From positions 1 through 6,550 of the forward strand of contig NZ_JAXUHN010000015.1 in NCBI RefSeq assembly GCF_035916875.1: 6,550 nucleotides of DNA. Reading direction: 5' to 3'. Below, in pieces: positions 1-5,932 of the stretch. The notes under the pieces are model-generated. The model searched no databases and was not told where the DNA came from. It saw only the letters and a list, made by a program, of their open reading frames with translations. The position numbers were made by a program, and so were the translations under genes. Origin of the DNA: Methylomicrobium sp035916875. Lineage in GTDB: Bacteria > Pseudomonadota > Gammaproteobacteria > Methylococcales > Methylomonadaceae. Position 1 is the first letter of the stretch. Every line of letters starts with the position of its first letter.

Positions 1-110
1 TCGATCACTTCCACAATGAACCGCGCCAAGTGATTCTCGGGTAACCACTCGTCCACCGACGGCGGTAAAAGATAATCGGTCGCCCTGTCAACAATGATGA
101 ATCGGCTCAT
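1..110 (-). CDS. IS1182-family transposase, N-terminal part only (runs off the left edge)
   Basis: Translating the minus strand from the ATG at 110-108 gives an open frame to the window edge. It begins MSRFIIVDRATDYLLPPSV and continues DEWLPENHLARFIVEVI. This opening is characteristic of IS1182-type DDE transposases, which cut and paste their own insertion sequence and are usually several hundred residues long. Only 36 residues are visible, so I cannot tell whether the catalytic part or the far end of the element survives. The upstream inverted repeat should lie between the start codon and the neighbouring gene, which ends at 142. That leaves about 30 bases, so the element tip may overlap the neighbour's 3' end. 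I am sure of the family and unsure whether the gene is intact. Confidence 0.82.
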   Translation of the reverse strand, partial: MSRFIIVDRATDYLLPPSVDEWLPENHLARFIVEVI

Positions 111-141
111 CTCAGCCTAGCCTTAGAGTAGAATCGATAGC

Positions 142-501
142 CTATATTTTACCAACTGCGGCTTCGAAAGTCCGACAGACTCCTAGGTCGTCTTTTTTCG
201 ATGTGTGACTGATAACGGTATATTCCACATCCAGACTTTGGTCGATGGGATGTTGCCGCAGCTTTCTGAATATCCACCATGTCCTTACAGCCAATATTGC
301 AACCGGAATCAAGAGCAAAGCAAAAAATGCGGAAAAGACCAAAGCACCGAACACAGCAGCGATGACCATGACCGGAATTGCAATCAGATCGGGCACTCGA
401 AAGGCTCTCGTCTTAACGCAAGCCACCTGTTCGGGCGATTCCAATCTGTGATCTTGCTTGACCGTTTCGTTAAAAATAACTTTTTTGTAAATTTTAATCA
501 T
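142..501 (-). CDS. small two-helix membrane protein of unknown function
   Basis: This is a 119-residue protein that I do not recognise by name. A basic N-terminus (MIKIYKKVIF) and a polar stretch to about residue 35 are followed by a hydrophobic block at about residues 37-78. The block is long enough for two membrane helices in a hairpin and ends in aromatic and basic residues (RTWWIFRKLR). The tail (about 80-119) is polar and contains DVEYTVIS, which looks like a short beta strand. Small proteins of this plan, with an N-terminal strand, a helical hairpin and a cytoplasmic tail, are common and uncharacterised in gammaproteobacteria. No strong ribosome-binding site precedes the ATG. The stop lies only about 30 bases from the transposase start at 110, so the last residues could come from the insertion sequence rather than from the original gene. 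The membrane assignment is firm; the function is unknown. Confidence 0.6.
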   Translation of the reverse strand: MIKIYKKVIFNETVKQDHRLESPEQVACVKTRAFRVPDLIAIPVMVIAAVFGALVFSAFFALLLIPVAILAVRTWWIFRKLRQHPIDQSLDVEYTVISHTSKKDDLGVCRTFEAAVGKI

Positions 502-540
502 TTGATTCTAAAGGAAGTTTTTGATTTTTTGCCCTCAGTA

Positions 541-774
541 TCATGCAGAACGAACAGTTCGACATTTAGGAAAACCACTACAACCCCAAAATTGGTTGCC
601 TTGATGAGTGCCGCTCCGGGCAGTTCTTAGCACCATCGGTAGGCCGCATCTTGGACAGGCGTTATCATCCCGCTGCTGCTTTTGTTCGGCAATCGTCTTC
701 ACATGATTAATATATTTGACATGTGTTTTGATCGATGGTTTAAGACCAGCTAACAATGAAGATAAAATCCACAT
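541..774 (-). pseudogene. C4 zinc-finger remnant, probably the C-terminus of a NERD-type nuclease protein
   Basis: The 77-residue frame ends in a topoisomerase-type C4 zinc finger: CPRCG at residues 40-44, then QFWGCSGFPKCR at about 61-72, with ligands Cys40, Cys43, Cys65 and Cys71. Such fingers bind single-stranded DNA at the ends of topoisomerase I. They also close NERD (nuclease-related domain) and restriction-endonuclease-like proteins. The preceding residues (KTHVKYINHVKTI) resemble the linker before the finger in NERD proteins. The NERD domain itself is absent, and the frame is closed by a stop a few codons upstream of the ATG. I therefore infer a 5'-truncated remnant. A short GGGAAAG precedes the ATG, so expression as a free-standing finger peptide cannot be excluded. 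The zinc finger is certain; its parent is inferred. Confidence 0.6.
716..744 (+). promoter_or_regulatory. candidate sigma70-type promoter for the SRPBCC gene
   Basis: A perfect -35 hexamer TTGACA (716-721) is followed, after a 17-base spacer, by TTTAAG (739-744), which matches the -10 consensus at four of six positions. Transcription would start near 750, giving a 50-90 base leader before the SRPBCC start. The site lies inside the zinc-finger remnant on the other strand, which fits that remnant no longer being under selection. It is a pattern match only. Confidence 0.3.
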
Positions 775-799
775 AAAGCTTTCCCGTTAGCAATATGTT

Positions 800-1423
800 A
801 TGTCGACCAGTTTACAGAAATGCGGTTCTCAATTTTTTTCAATGATGCGCAAAATTTGTCCGGTTCGGAGATCGGCATGGTTGTTGATTGCCACAATCGG
901 TCTTCCTTTGGCAACCCAGAGCGCCGAGGTGATGAACAGCTCGATCATACAGCGGCAGGGACGGTATATGATGCACTCGGAAGCCGTTATCCATGCGCCT
1001 GTTTCGAAAATCCGCGCTCTTCTCATGGATTATGAGAATTTTCCGCTGGTCAATCCAGATATCAAACGGGTAGAACCCGTGGGACACCTTGATCATGGAG
1101 GGATTCGAATGGTCGTCAGCTCGGACTTTTGTATTCTAGCCGTCTGTTTACGCTTCGACTGGATTCAGGATGTCCGGCTTCTGCCAGATGGTGATATTGC
1201 TATGACCATTGTACCGAACCGGGGGGATTTTCGACAGGGAAACGGCCGCTGGCATCTACTTTCAAATGGTGCTAGCACTCGGTTGATCTTCGATTTCGAT
1301 TTGACACCGAAATATTGGCTTCCGCCAGTATTCGGTCCTTGGTTAATGAAACGAAAACTTTCCGAGGAAGCTTTTGAGATGGCCCAAGGGCTGGAAAGGA
1401 TGGCAATCTCGAAATGCTGCTAA
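800..1423 (+). CDS. exported SRPBCC/START-like (polyketide cyclase/dehydrase type) protein
   Basis: The product is 207 residues from the ATG at 800. A better start may be one of the ATGs at 842 or 845. From there the protein opens MMRKICPVRRSAWLLIATIG, a basic n-region and hydrophobic core ending LATQSA, a good signal-peptidase I site, so the mature protein should be periplasmic. Neither start has a clear ribosome-binding site. Mature residues about 57-203 look like the helix-grip fold of SRPBCC proteins. HAPVSKIRALLMDYENFP is the usual first helix, alternating strands follow (about 101-170), and an amphipathic C-terminal helix closes it (KRKLSEEAFEMAQGLERMA). Family members bind lipids or other hydrophobic ligands in a deep cavity; the ligand here is unknown. 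The gene is divergent from the zinc-finger remnant and has no partner downstream. Fold and export are likely; the role is open. Confidence 0.72.
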   Translation: MSTSLQKCGSQFFSMMRKICPVRRSAWLLIATIGLPLATQSAEVMNSSIIQRQGRYMMHSEAVIHAPVSKIRALLMDYENFPLVNPDIKRVEPVGHLDHGGIRMVVSSDFCILAVCLRFDWIQDVRLLPDGDIAMTIVPNRGDFRQGNGRWHLLSNGASTRLIFDFDLTPKYWLPPVFGPWLMKRKLSEEAFEMAQGLERMAISKCC

Positions 1424-1890
1424 TTACTGGGTATTCCAGGCAAGAGATTGTAGCGAGCAACTGTTTTAAGTTTTCATTTTTTTCTCGACACATGCAAACC
1501 TACTGACCACTATAGAGAAGGTGGCAGTTTTTAATATAGGTTCCCTAAATGGCCGGAAAGATTCGGATTTAAATGACCGATCAGCCTTTCGCAACCGCGC
1601 GGCTAAACGTTTCTTCTTGTGAGGCCATGAAGACAACAGCAATCAGGGTCACTCGCCGGAATTTTTGACTGAATACACTAACAAATAATTAAATGATTTC
1701 TGTTTATCATCCCGCTTTTTAGGAAACTTTGCAACAAATCTGTGACGTTAGCCTGCCTCGCTAACGGCCTATCATCCTAATATGTGGTGATTAACAGATC
1801 CGGATATCACTACATGCGTTTGAATCCAATCCTATCAACTTAAGCCCAGCCTTATAGATTAGCAAGTTGATCAATCGAAAGGGGGCTGTC
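1424..1890. other. long intergenic stretch with no supported gene
   Basis: I found no frame here with recognisable protein similarity and no RNA gene. A short weak pairing followed by a run of T (about 1457-1487) could end transcription of the SRPBCC gene, but the stem is too short to call. A perfect 7-bp hairpin occurs at 1746-1766 and is listed separately. The right end contains the ribosome-binding site of the serine recombinase fragment (AAAGGGGG, 1878-1885). The stretch may be decayed mobile-element DNA, given what follows, but nothing in it shows this directly. Confidence 0.5.
1746..1766. repeat. 7-bp perfect inverted repeat upstream of the recombinase scar
   Basis: CGTTAGC (1746-1752) pairs with GCTAACG (1760-1766) across a 7-base loop. 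No T-run follows on either strand, so it is not a standard terminator. Lying about 125 bases before a recombinase start, it could be an old recombinase or element-end site. That is conjecture. Confidence 0.35.
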
Positions 1891-2196
1891 ATGAATGCAG
1901 TCTTGCCCAATCGCACGATTAATCCACTGGATCACAGCGGAAAGATCAAAACGCAACACCTTAATCGAAAAGCCATCATCTACATTCGGCAATCGACACT
2001 GCAACAAGTCCAACGGCATCAAGAATCGACAAGGCTGCAATACGGTCTGGCAGATAAAGCCGTTTTATTAGGTTGGCCACGCAGCGACATCGAAGTTATT
2101 GATGATGATCTGGGCTGTTCCGGCAGCACAATGGCCGGTCATGCCGGGTTCGCCGATGATGGCGAGCATTTCTTCCCGCGAGAGGAATTCGGGTAA
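1891..2196 (+). pseudogene. serine recombinase, N-terminal fragment
   Basis: The ATG at 1891 has a strong ribosome-binding site (AAAGGGGG at 1878-1885). The product opens the resolvase-type catalytic domain. After a variable leader come HLNRKAIIYIRQSTLQQV and ESTRLQYGLADKAVLLGWP, then DIEVIDDDLGCSGS. The YIRQS segment carries the expected nucleophile Ser35 (counted from 1891). Large serine recombinases of this type cut and rejoin DNA through a 5'-phosphoserine link and usually exceed 400 residues. Here similarity stops at about GSTMAGHAGF (near 2151), and the frame runs on for only 15 unrelated residues to a stop. The rest of the catalytic domain and all of the DNA-binding part are missing, so it should be inactive. 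The lost part has been replaced by an oppositely oriented tyrosine recombinase fragment. Confidence 0.8.
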
Positions 2197-2604
2197 AGGT
2201 AGCTCGAAGCGTTTCATCGGTACGGCCAAGGCCTGTTCAATGGTTTGCAGGGCTGACAGATCGTGGTGTGATGCGAACTTCAGAAACGCGCGTAATGCGG
2301 CTAATCGGATGTTCCGGCTACGTACGCTGTTGTGTCGCTCCCGCTCCAAATGATCCAGAAAGGCCAGAATCAATGCCGGCGTGATGTCGGATAGATTCAT
2401 TGCCGCCGGCCATGTGCCGAGATGTTGGTGGGTGAACGTCAAGCATAGAGTGAAAGCGTCGCGATAGCCGGCAACGGTTTGCGGACTCAATAAGGGAGCT
2501 AGTAGATGAATATGGTAGAAACAGCATGCCAGTCCACGATTAACGTGTCCAAGGCGTGAGTGTTTGACAGCCCTCAATGCCGCTTTCAGCGCGGCCCAGC
2601 ACAT
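2068..2604 (-). pseudogene. tyrosine recombinase/integrase, N-terminal core-binding domain fragment
   Basis: The minus-strand frame gives 178 residues. About residues 39-130 match the SAM-like core-binding domain of XerD-type phage integrases: SPQTVAGYRDAF, then TPALILAFLDHLERERHN and RLAALRAFLKFA, followed by VPMKRFE and EFLSREEMLAIIGEPG. That last segment normally leads into the catalytic domain. Here similarity stops at about residue 155 (near 2142), and the remaining residues are antisense readthrough of the serine recombinase fragment. The catalytic Arg, His and Tyr residues are all missing, so the product cannot recombine DNA. The first 25-30 residues (MCWAALKAAL onward) do not look like a family N-terminus and no ribosome-binding site precedes the ATG, so the 5' end may be altered too. 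The domain assignment is firm. Confidence 0.78.
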
Positions 2605-2683
2605 CCACTGCAGAAAGCCGAATAATCATATCAATGAATGCATGGAGATGTCTTTCTAATTACAGGCGGCTAAATTAAGAACA

Positions 2684-2752
2684 CGATGCTACGCTAGACG
2701 TCGCGACGATTAAGCTGCCAAGTAGCTAGATCGTTACTGCGCAGCGGCATCG
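2684..2752. repeat. perfect 10-bp palindrome inside a 6-bp inverted repeat
   Basis: CGTCGCGACG (2699-2708) is a perfect palindrome. It lies between CGATGC (2684-2689) and GCATCG (2747-2752), which form an outer inverted repeat. The segment sits in the gene-free stretch between the tyrosine recombinase fragment and the end of the transporter gene. Palindromes beside recombinase genes can be binding or crossover sites, but this one could be chance or an operator relic. Confidence 0.3.
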
Positions 2753-2790
2753 AGACAGCCACTGATTTCCCCACAAAAGGGAGTAAAAGA

Positions 2791-3903
2791 TTATTTAGGC
2801 GGCAAGTTTCGATCGGCTCGATTCTCATAGCAACGTGCTTTGGGAATCTCAACCTTTAATTCTTGTTCCCGGAAACTCCATTCCTGAAATAATGCGTACG
2901 CGATAGCCAGCAATGTTGGGCCCAGAAAAATGCCGAGGATGCCAAATGACATCACGCCACCCAATATGCCCAGAAACACCAGGATGAATGGCAGGTGACT
3001 CCCCTTACTGATGAAGTAGGGTTTAAGGACATTATCGACGGCGCTTACTACCAATAAGCCCCAGAAAGCGAGAAAGACGGCCCAGCCCGTCTCGCCTTTC
3101 TGAAACAACCAAATCGCGGCAGGCGCCCAGATGAGCGGTGGCCCGATGGGAATCAACGAAAGGATGCAGGTCAGAACACTGAGCAGCAGGACGCCGGGTA
3201 CGCCAGCGATCAAAAACCCAGTACCTGCCAAGAATCCCTGAGCTAGCGCGGTGCCTATAATGCCATAGACAACGCTTTTGATGGTGTCTCCCGCGATAAG
3301 GAACAATCCTGGCGCCTGTTTTCCACCGACCCGAGCGAATAACGCTTCCAGTCGGTCGGATAGGACTGTGCCGTCTCGATAGAAAAAAAACGCAATGAAC
3401 ACGCTGAGGCTGAGGTATAAAATGCCTTCTCCCATATTCGCCGCACTTCGTAATGCCCAATCTCGCAAGGGAATGAGATATTGTATTAACTCCTCGGTTA
3501 ATTTGGCGCCGCTACCCGCTATCGACTGCCAGTGGTCGTGCATGCGTGAGCCTATGACAGGCAGCTTCGCAACCCACGCGGGCGGGGTAGGCAATCCTTC
3601 ACTGAGGAGTTGGCGCACCATCTCAAGCAATGCGGTAAGGTCACCCGCTATACTGGTTCCGAGGAACACCAACGGTAGGATCAGCACGGCTGCGACCAGC
3701 AAAACCATCAATCCGGCAGCCAGCCCCTTTCTTTCTTTGACAGCCCGTTCGATCTGGTAGTAAACGGGCCAGGTAGAAAAGGATAGGATCACAGCCCACA
3801 GGATGGCTGAGAGAAAAGGGCGCAGCACGACGAAACAGCCCATCATCAAAACGGTGACCAAGGCGATGCCGGCATATCGGTCGATACGGTTTTCGCTAAG
3901 CAC
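2791..3903 (-). CDS. AI-2E family transporter (YdiK/PerM-type membrane protein)
   Basis: This 370-residue, strongly hydrophobic protein has the length and layout of the AI-2E transporter family (UPF0118). Helices lie at about 10-45 and 60-83. A long amphipathic middle segment (about 90-150) follows, then a helical C-terminal half at about 155-340. Family landmarks are visible: VVYGIIGTALAQGFLAG (211-227), the IPIGPPLIWAPAA turn (251-263), DNVLKPYFISKGSHLPF (290-306) and GIFLGPTLLAIAYALF (324-339). The founding member was linked to autoinducer-2 export. Others have been linked to Na+/H+ exchange, so the substrate is not settled. The start is GTG at 3903-3901, supported by GGAG at 3916-3913, nine bases upstream. 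The gene appears intact. It follows the CNNM gene in the same direction after a 297-base gap with a hairpin, so it is probably transcribed separately. Confidence 0.9.
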   Translation of the reverse strand: MLSENRIDRYAGIALVTVLMMGCFVVLRPFLSAILWAVILSFSTWPVYYQIERAVKERKGLAAGLMVLLVAAVLILPLVFLGTSIAGDLTALLEMVRQLLSEGLPTPPAWVAKLPVIGSRMHDHWQSIAGSGAKLTEELIQYLIPLRDWALRSAANMGEGILYLSLSVFIAFFFYRDGTVLSDRLEALFARVGGKQAPGLFLIAGDTIKSVVYGIIGTALAQGFLAGTGFLIAGVPGVLLLSVLTCILSLIPIGPPLIWAPAAIWLFQKGETGWAVFLAFWGLLVVSAVDNVLKPYFISKGSHLPFILVFLGILGGVMSFGILGIFLGPTLLAIAYALFQEWSFREQELKVEIPKARCYENRADRNLPPK

Positions 3904-4087
3904 TGCGTTTTTCTCCGGCAGTCTGGAAATATCTAAGAATTATCACTCATCTGGAGTTGGGGTCTACTGAAATCCCGAACTCGCCATCAGGTAATGCTTA
4001 TCGGAGTCTATCAATTGAAGTCGCGTCATGTCCGGGAGTGGGGTTTAGTTAACGGGGCACAGATCGATTATCCACTGTGGAACCCTG

Positions 4088-4123
4088 AAACTCGGCTGAC
4101 ATGCTTTTTTAAAGGCCGAGTTT
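4088..4123. terminator. hairpin between the CNNM and AI-2E genes, possible terminator
   Basis: AAACTCGGC (4088-4096) and GCCGAGTTT (4115-4123) form a perfect 9-bp stem with an 18-base loop. It lies about 78 bases past the stop of the CNNM gene (minus strand), the right place to end that transcript. However, the minus-strand sequence beyond the stem is not T-rich, whereas the plus strand carries TTTACTTTTT. It therefore looks better as a plus-strand terminator, for which there is no gene. The remainder of 3904-4200 holds nothing I can call. Confidence 0.4.
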
Positions 4124-4200
4124 ACTTTTTAACATTTCATATGGAGTTTTTCCAGTGTCAGCTGAATGCGGGTGTCGGTTTCGAATGTGACGGGTGGCTC

Positions 4201-5547
4201 TTAATCATCGCCTTCGTCTCGCTTGCCGAGTGCCTCTTCATGCCATGATGGGCGCGGCTCCGCCTCGATCCTGGAGATGATGAGTTTGTCCACACGATTT
4301 TGGTCCATATCAACGACCTCGAACCGGAGGTCGTGACTGACGAATTGATCTTCGATCTGTGGTACGCGCCCAAGGCACATCATTGCAAAACCGCCTAGCG
4401 TCCGATAGGCCTGAACACCCTCGCCAGGTAGCTTGTAATCGATTTTCATAGCTTCCCTAAAACGCTCGATCGGGATGTCGCCGTCAACCAGCCACGATCC
4501 GTCTTTTCTTTGCACGATTTCGGGTTGCGACTCGTCTTCGACGGTCGCGACATCTCCAACCAATATCTCCATGACATCATTCAACGTCACCAGTCCCTGA
4601 AGCTCCCCGTATTCATCGATCACCAAGCCAAGATGCTGGCGGTGCTTCTTGAATGCTCCGAGCAATTCGATCATGGTCAGGGTTTCCGGCACGTAAAGGG
4701 GCTTGACAGCATCGCTTGCGAAGTCGAAGGGCTTGCCTTCAAGGAAGGCGTCCAGTACGGACTTCGCTCGAAGTACACCCACCACCTCGCCGAGCCCACC
4801 TTTGCAGATGAGAAACCGCGAGTGGCCGCTGTGCAACAGCTTCTGACGATTGGTCTCGAAGGAATCATTCAGGTCGATGTACACAATGTCACCCCGAGGC
4901 GTCATCACGCTCCGGATCGATTGATCGTCCAGCCGGAAAATGCGGGATACCAGCGCCTGCTCGTGCTTCTCGAACACACCCGCTTCTGCTCCCTGCGCCA
5001 TGAGCACGTTGATCTCTTCCTCGGTGATGGGTGGATGCACCGATGCCCGTACGCCGAGCATCCAAAGCACCAGATCGGTGAAGAAATTCATTAGCCGCAC
5101 CAGCGGGAAGGCGATTGCTGAGATAATCTCCATCGGGCGCGCCATGGCACTGGCAATGCCTTCCGGATTTAAAAGAGCTAAGCGTTTGGGCACGAGCTCA
5201 CCGAGAATCAGCGAGAAAGCGGCTATTCCCGTCACCGGGATCCAGAACGCCATTCGCTCGGCATAGGGCCGCAGCCATGCAAACCGGGACAGACTCTCGG
5301 CAGCCTGCTCGGACAAAGTGGCTTCGCCTAGTGCGCCGCTAAGAATCGAGATAACCGTGATGCCGAACTGGACGGCCGAAAGAAAATTCGCGGGCTTATT
5401 GGCGAGTGCGAGCGCCCGGCCGGCACCCATACGGCCGCCCTCGCTCCACTGTTGTAAGCGCGCTTTGCGCGCCGACACAATCGCCATTTCTGACATGACG
5501 AAGACGCCGTTGAGGATGATCAGAAAGCCAAGAACGATGATAGTCAT
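4201..5547 (-). CDS. CNNM/CorC-HlyC family membrane protein (DUF21 + CBS pair)
   Basis: The 448-residue product has the full family architecture and appears complete. The DUF21/CNNM membrane domain covers about residues 1-175, with the family opening NGVFVMSEMAIVSARKARL and the signature LGELVPKRLALLNPEG (115-130). Two CBS motifs cover about 205-335; the second ends VIDEYGELQGLVTLNDVMEI. A CorC_HlyC domain follows at about 348-428. Bacterial members act at the inner membrane and have been linked to Mg2+ or Co2+ efflux and metal resistance. The CBS pair is thought to sense adenine nucleotides. The older name 'hemolysin' does not imply a toxin. The ATG at 5547 places the first helix where family members have it, but there is no good ribosome-binding site. 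A 15-base dyad lies just upstream. The substrate is inferred from the family. Confidence 0.9.
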   Translation of the reverse strand: MTIIVLGFLIILNGVFVMSEMAIVSARKARLQQWSEGGRMGAGRALALANKPANFLSAVQFGITVISILSGALGEATLSEQAAESLSRFAWLRPYAERMAFWIPVTGIAAFSLILGELVPKRLALLNPEGIASAMARPMEIISAIAFPLVRLMNFFTDLVLWMLGVRASVHPPITEEEINVLMAQGAEAGVFEKHEQALVSRIFRLDDQSIRSVMTPRGDIVYIDLNDSFETNRQKLLHSGHSRFLICKGGLGEVVGVLRAKSVLDAFLEGKPFDFASDAVKPLYVPETLTMIELLGAFKKHRQHLGLVIDEYGELQGLVTLNDVMEILVGDVATVEDESQPEIVQRKDGSWLVDGDIPIERFREAMKIDYKLPGEGVQAYRTLGGFAMMCLGRVPQIEDQFVSHDLRFEVVDMDQNRVDKLIISRIEAEPRPSWHEEALGKRDEGDD

Positions 5548-5553
5548 AGCGCG

Positions 5554-5568
5554 GTTTCAATATGAAAC
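5554..5568. promoter_or_regulatory. 15-base perfect dyad next to the CNNM gene start
   Basis: GTTTCA (5554-5559) and TGAAAC (5563-5568) flank a 3-base centre, six bases before the CNNM start codon on the minus strand. It could be an operator for a dimeric regulator. In mRNA it would be a small 6-bp hairpin over the region where a ribosome-binding site should be. No clear Shine-Dalgarno sequence is visible there, which makes the placement notable. Confidence 0.35.
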
Positions 5569-5615
5569 AATTACGGTAATAGTTAAAATCTATATACTAC
5601 ATGAAGCAGGCCATC

Positions 5616-5654
5616 GGTAGTATTCAGCGAAATAAGCCCTTTTTGAGAAAGGAT
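5616..5654 (+). repeat. degenerate copy of the sequence that precedes the IS1595 remnant
   Basis: About 5622-5654 (ATTCAGCGAAATAAGCCC, then TTTTTGAGAAAGGATC) lines up, with a few gaps, with 5981-6016 (ATTCTGACCAAAACAAACCC, then TTCTAAGAGAAAAAGTC). The second copy lies directly before the IS1595-type transposase start, where the element's left end should be. The first could therefore be an older, decayed end of a related element. The match is gapped and the region is A-rich, so chance is possible. Confidence 0.25.
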
Positions 5655-5663
5655 CATAAAATA

Positions 5664-5708
5664 AGCTGAGGCAATCTGCCATCGAAAAGCAGTGTCAAAG
5701 CCTGAGTT
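5664..5708 (+). ncRNA. candidate structured RNA element with riboswitch-like internal loop
   Basis: The stretch folds as two stacked stems. An outer stem AGGC (5669-5672) with GCCT (5700-5703) extends past one G-G mismatch by four more pairs to 5664/5708. An inner stem is CTGC (5676-5679) with GCAG (5689-5692). The asymmetric loop between them reads AAT on one side and TGTCAAA on the other. That layout recalls the P1 region of GEMM (cyclic-dinucleotide) riboswitches, where GCAAA faces ACGCAAAGCC. The second half of a GEMM aptamer is not evident. Treat it as a structural candidate only. Confidence 0.22.
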
Positions 5709-5789
5709 GCCCGAAAGAGTGTTCTTTGCGGCAGATCGATAAATTGAAATGGTTATCTAAACCCAGGCTATTTCTTAAGGCAGATTTTA

Positions 5790-5836
5790 AACTGCAGCCG
5801 GAGGTGACCATGAGATTTGGAGCCCCACCAGCAGTT
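5790..5836 (+). promoter_or_regulatory. hairpin covering a strong Shine-Dalgarno and start codon
   Basis: AACTGC (5790-5795) pairs with GCAGTT (5831-5836). Inside it GGTG (5803-5806) pairs with CACC (5826-5829), with a one-sided bulge at 5796-5802. The inner pairing covers part of a near-perfect ribosome-binding site, GGAGGTG (5800-5806), and the ATG at 5810 sits in the loop. The arrangement could hide the translation start of the small frame at 5810-5932, if that frame is used. Confidence 0.25.
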
Positions 5837-5932
5837 GCAAGAAATGGCGTGGCTATTTATTTTAGAGGGGGAAATAGCGATGAACGCCATTTTTCTAAAC
5901 TGATTTGCGGCAGAGGTCAAAAAATTTCCTGA
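5810..5932 (+). CDS. possible 40-residue peptide with a strong ribosome-binding site
   Basis: GGAGGTG (5800-5806) stands five bases (counted from GGAGG) before an ATG that opens a 40-codon frame starting MRFGAPPAVARNGVAIYF. I do not recognise the peptide. It has no signal peptide, no membrane segment and no motif. Its middle is overlain by the 5840-5894 hairpin, which any transcript would have to pass. It may instead be the first codons of a gene destroyed by the IS1595 insertion, or a leader peptide. The ribosome-binding site is the only positive evidence. Confidence 0.22.
   Translation: MRFGAPPAVARNGVAIYFRGGNSDERHFSKLICGRGQKIS
5840..5897 (+). terminator. long two-part hairpin followed by T-run, terminator-like
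   Basis: The outer stem pairs AAATGGCGT (5842-5850) with ACGCCATTT (5884-5892), plus a G-T and an A-T pair out to 5840/5894. The inner stem pairs GCTATTT (5852-5858) with AAATAGC (5872-5878). The two stems are separated by one base on the left and GATGA on the right. The outer 3' arm runs into TTTTT (5890-5894), as in an intrinsic terminator. The 13-base terminal loop carries a second ribosome-binding-like tract, AGAGGGGG. The matching ATG (5880) lies in the internal loop and opens only a 7-codon frame. It is the strongest fold I found in the window. Confidence 0.45.

Noticed and set aside
205..630. 141-codon plus-strand open frame
   Set aside because: It is antisense to the membrane protein and the zinc-finger remnant, is low in hydrophobic order, and has no ribosome-binding site or recognisable domain.
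662..1716. 13-base exact repeat TTATCATCCCGCT at 662-674 and 1704-1716
   Set aside because: One 13-base repeat in 6.5 kb is close to chance expectation, the copies do not extend, and one lies within the zinc-finger reading frame.
1840..1866. Resemblance of CAGCCTTATAGATTAG to TAGCCTTAGAGTAG near 117-130, as a shared element end
   Set aside because: The match is short and gapped, and the associated elements belong to different families.
4068..4081. TTATCCACT, one mismatch from a DnaA box, next to the small dyad TCCAC-T-GTGGA
   Set aside because: It is a single site with no cluster, no AT-rich unwinding region and no origin-linked genes.
3994..4248. 84-codon plus-strand open frame in the gap between the two transporter genes
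   Set aside because: It has no ribosome-binding site and no family resemblance, runs through the 4088-4123 hairpin, and ends antisense to the CNNM gene's 3' end.
4510..5094. 194-codon plus-strand open frame
   Set aside because: It lies wholly antisense to the CNNM/CorC-HlyC gene, which has clear domain structure on the minus strand. The plus-strand translation shows no motif.
5714..5736. AAAGA-GTGT-TCTTT mini-hairpin and the distant ATCTGCC/GGCAGAT pair (5674-5680, 5730-5736)
   Set aside because: The first stem is only five weak pairs. The second has a 49-base loop and conflicts with the better fold at 5664-5708.
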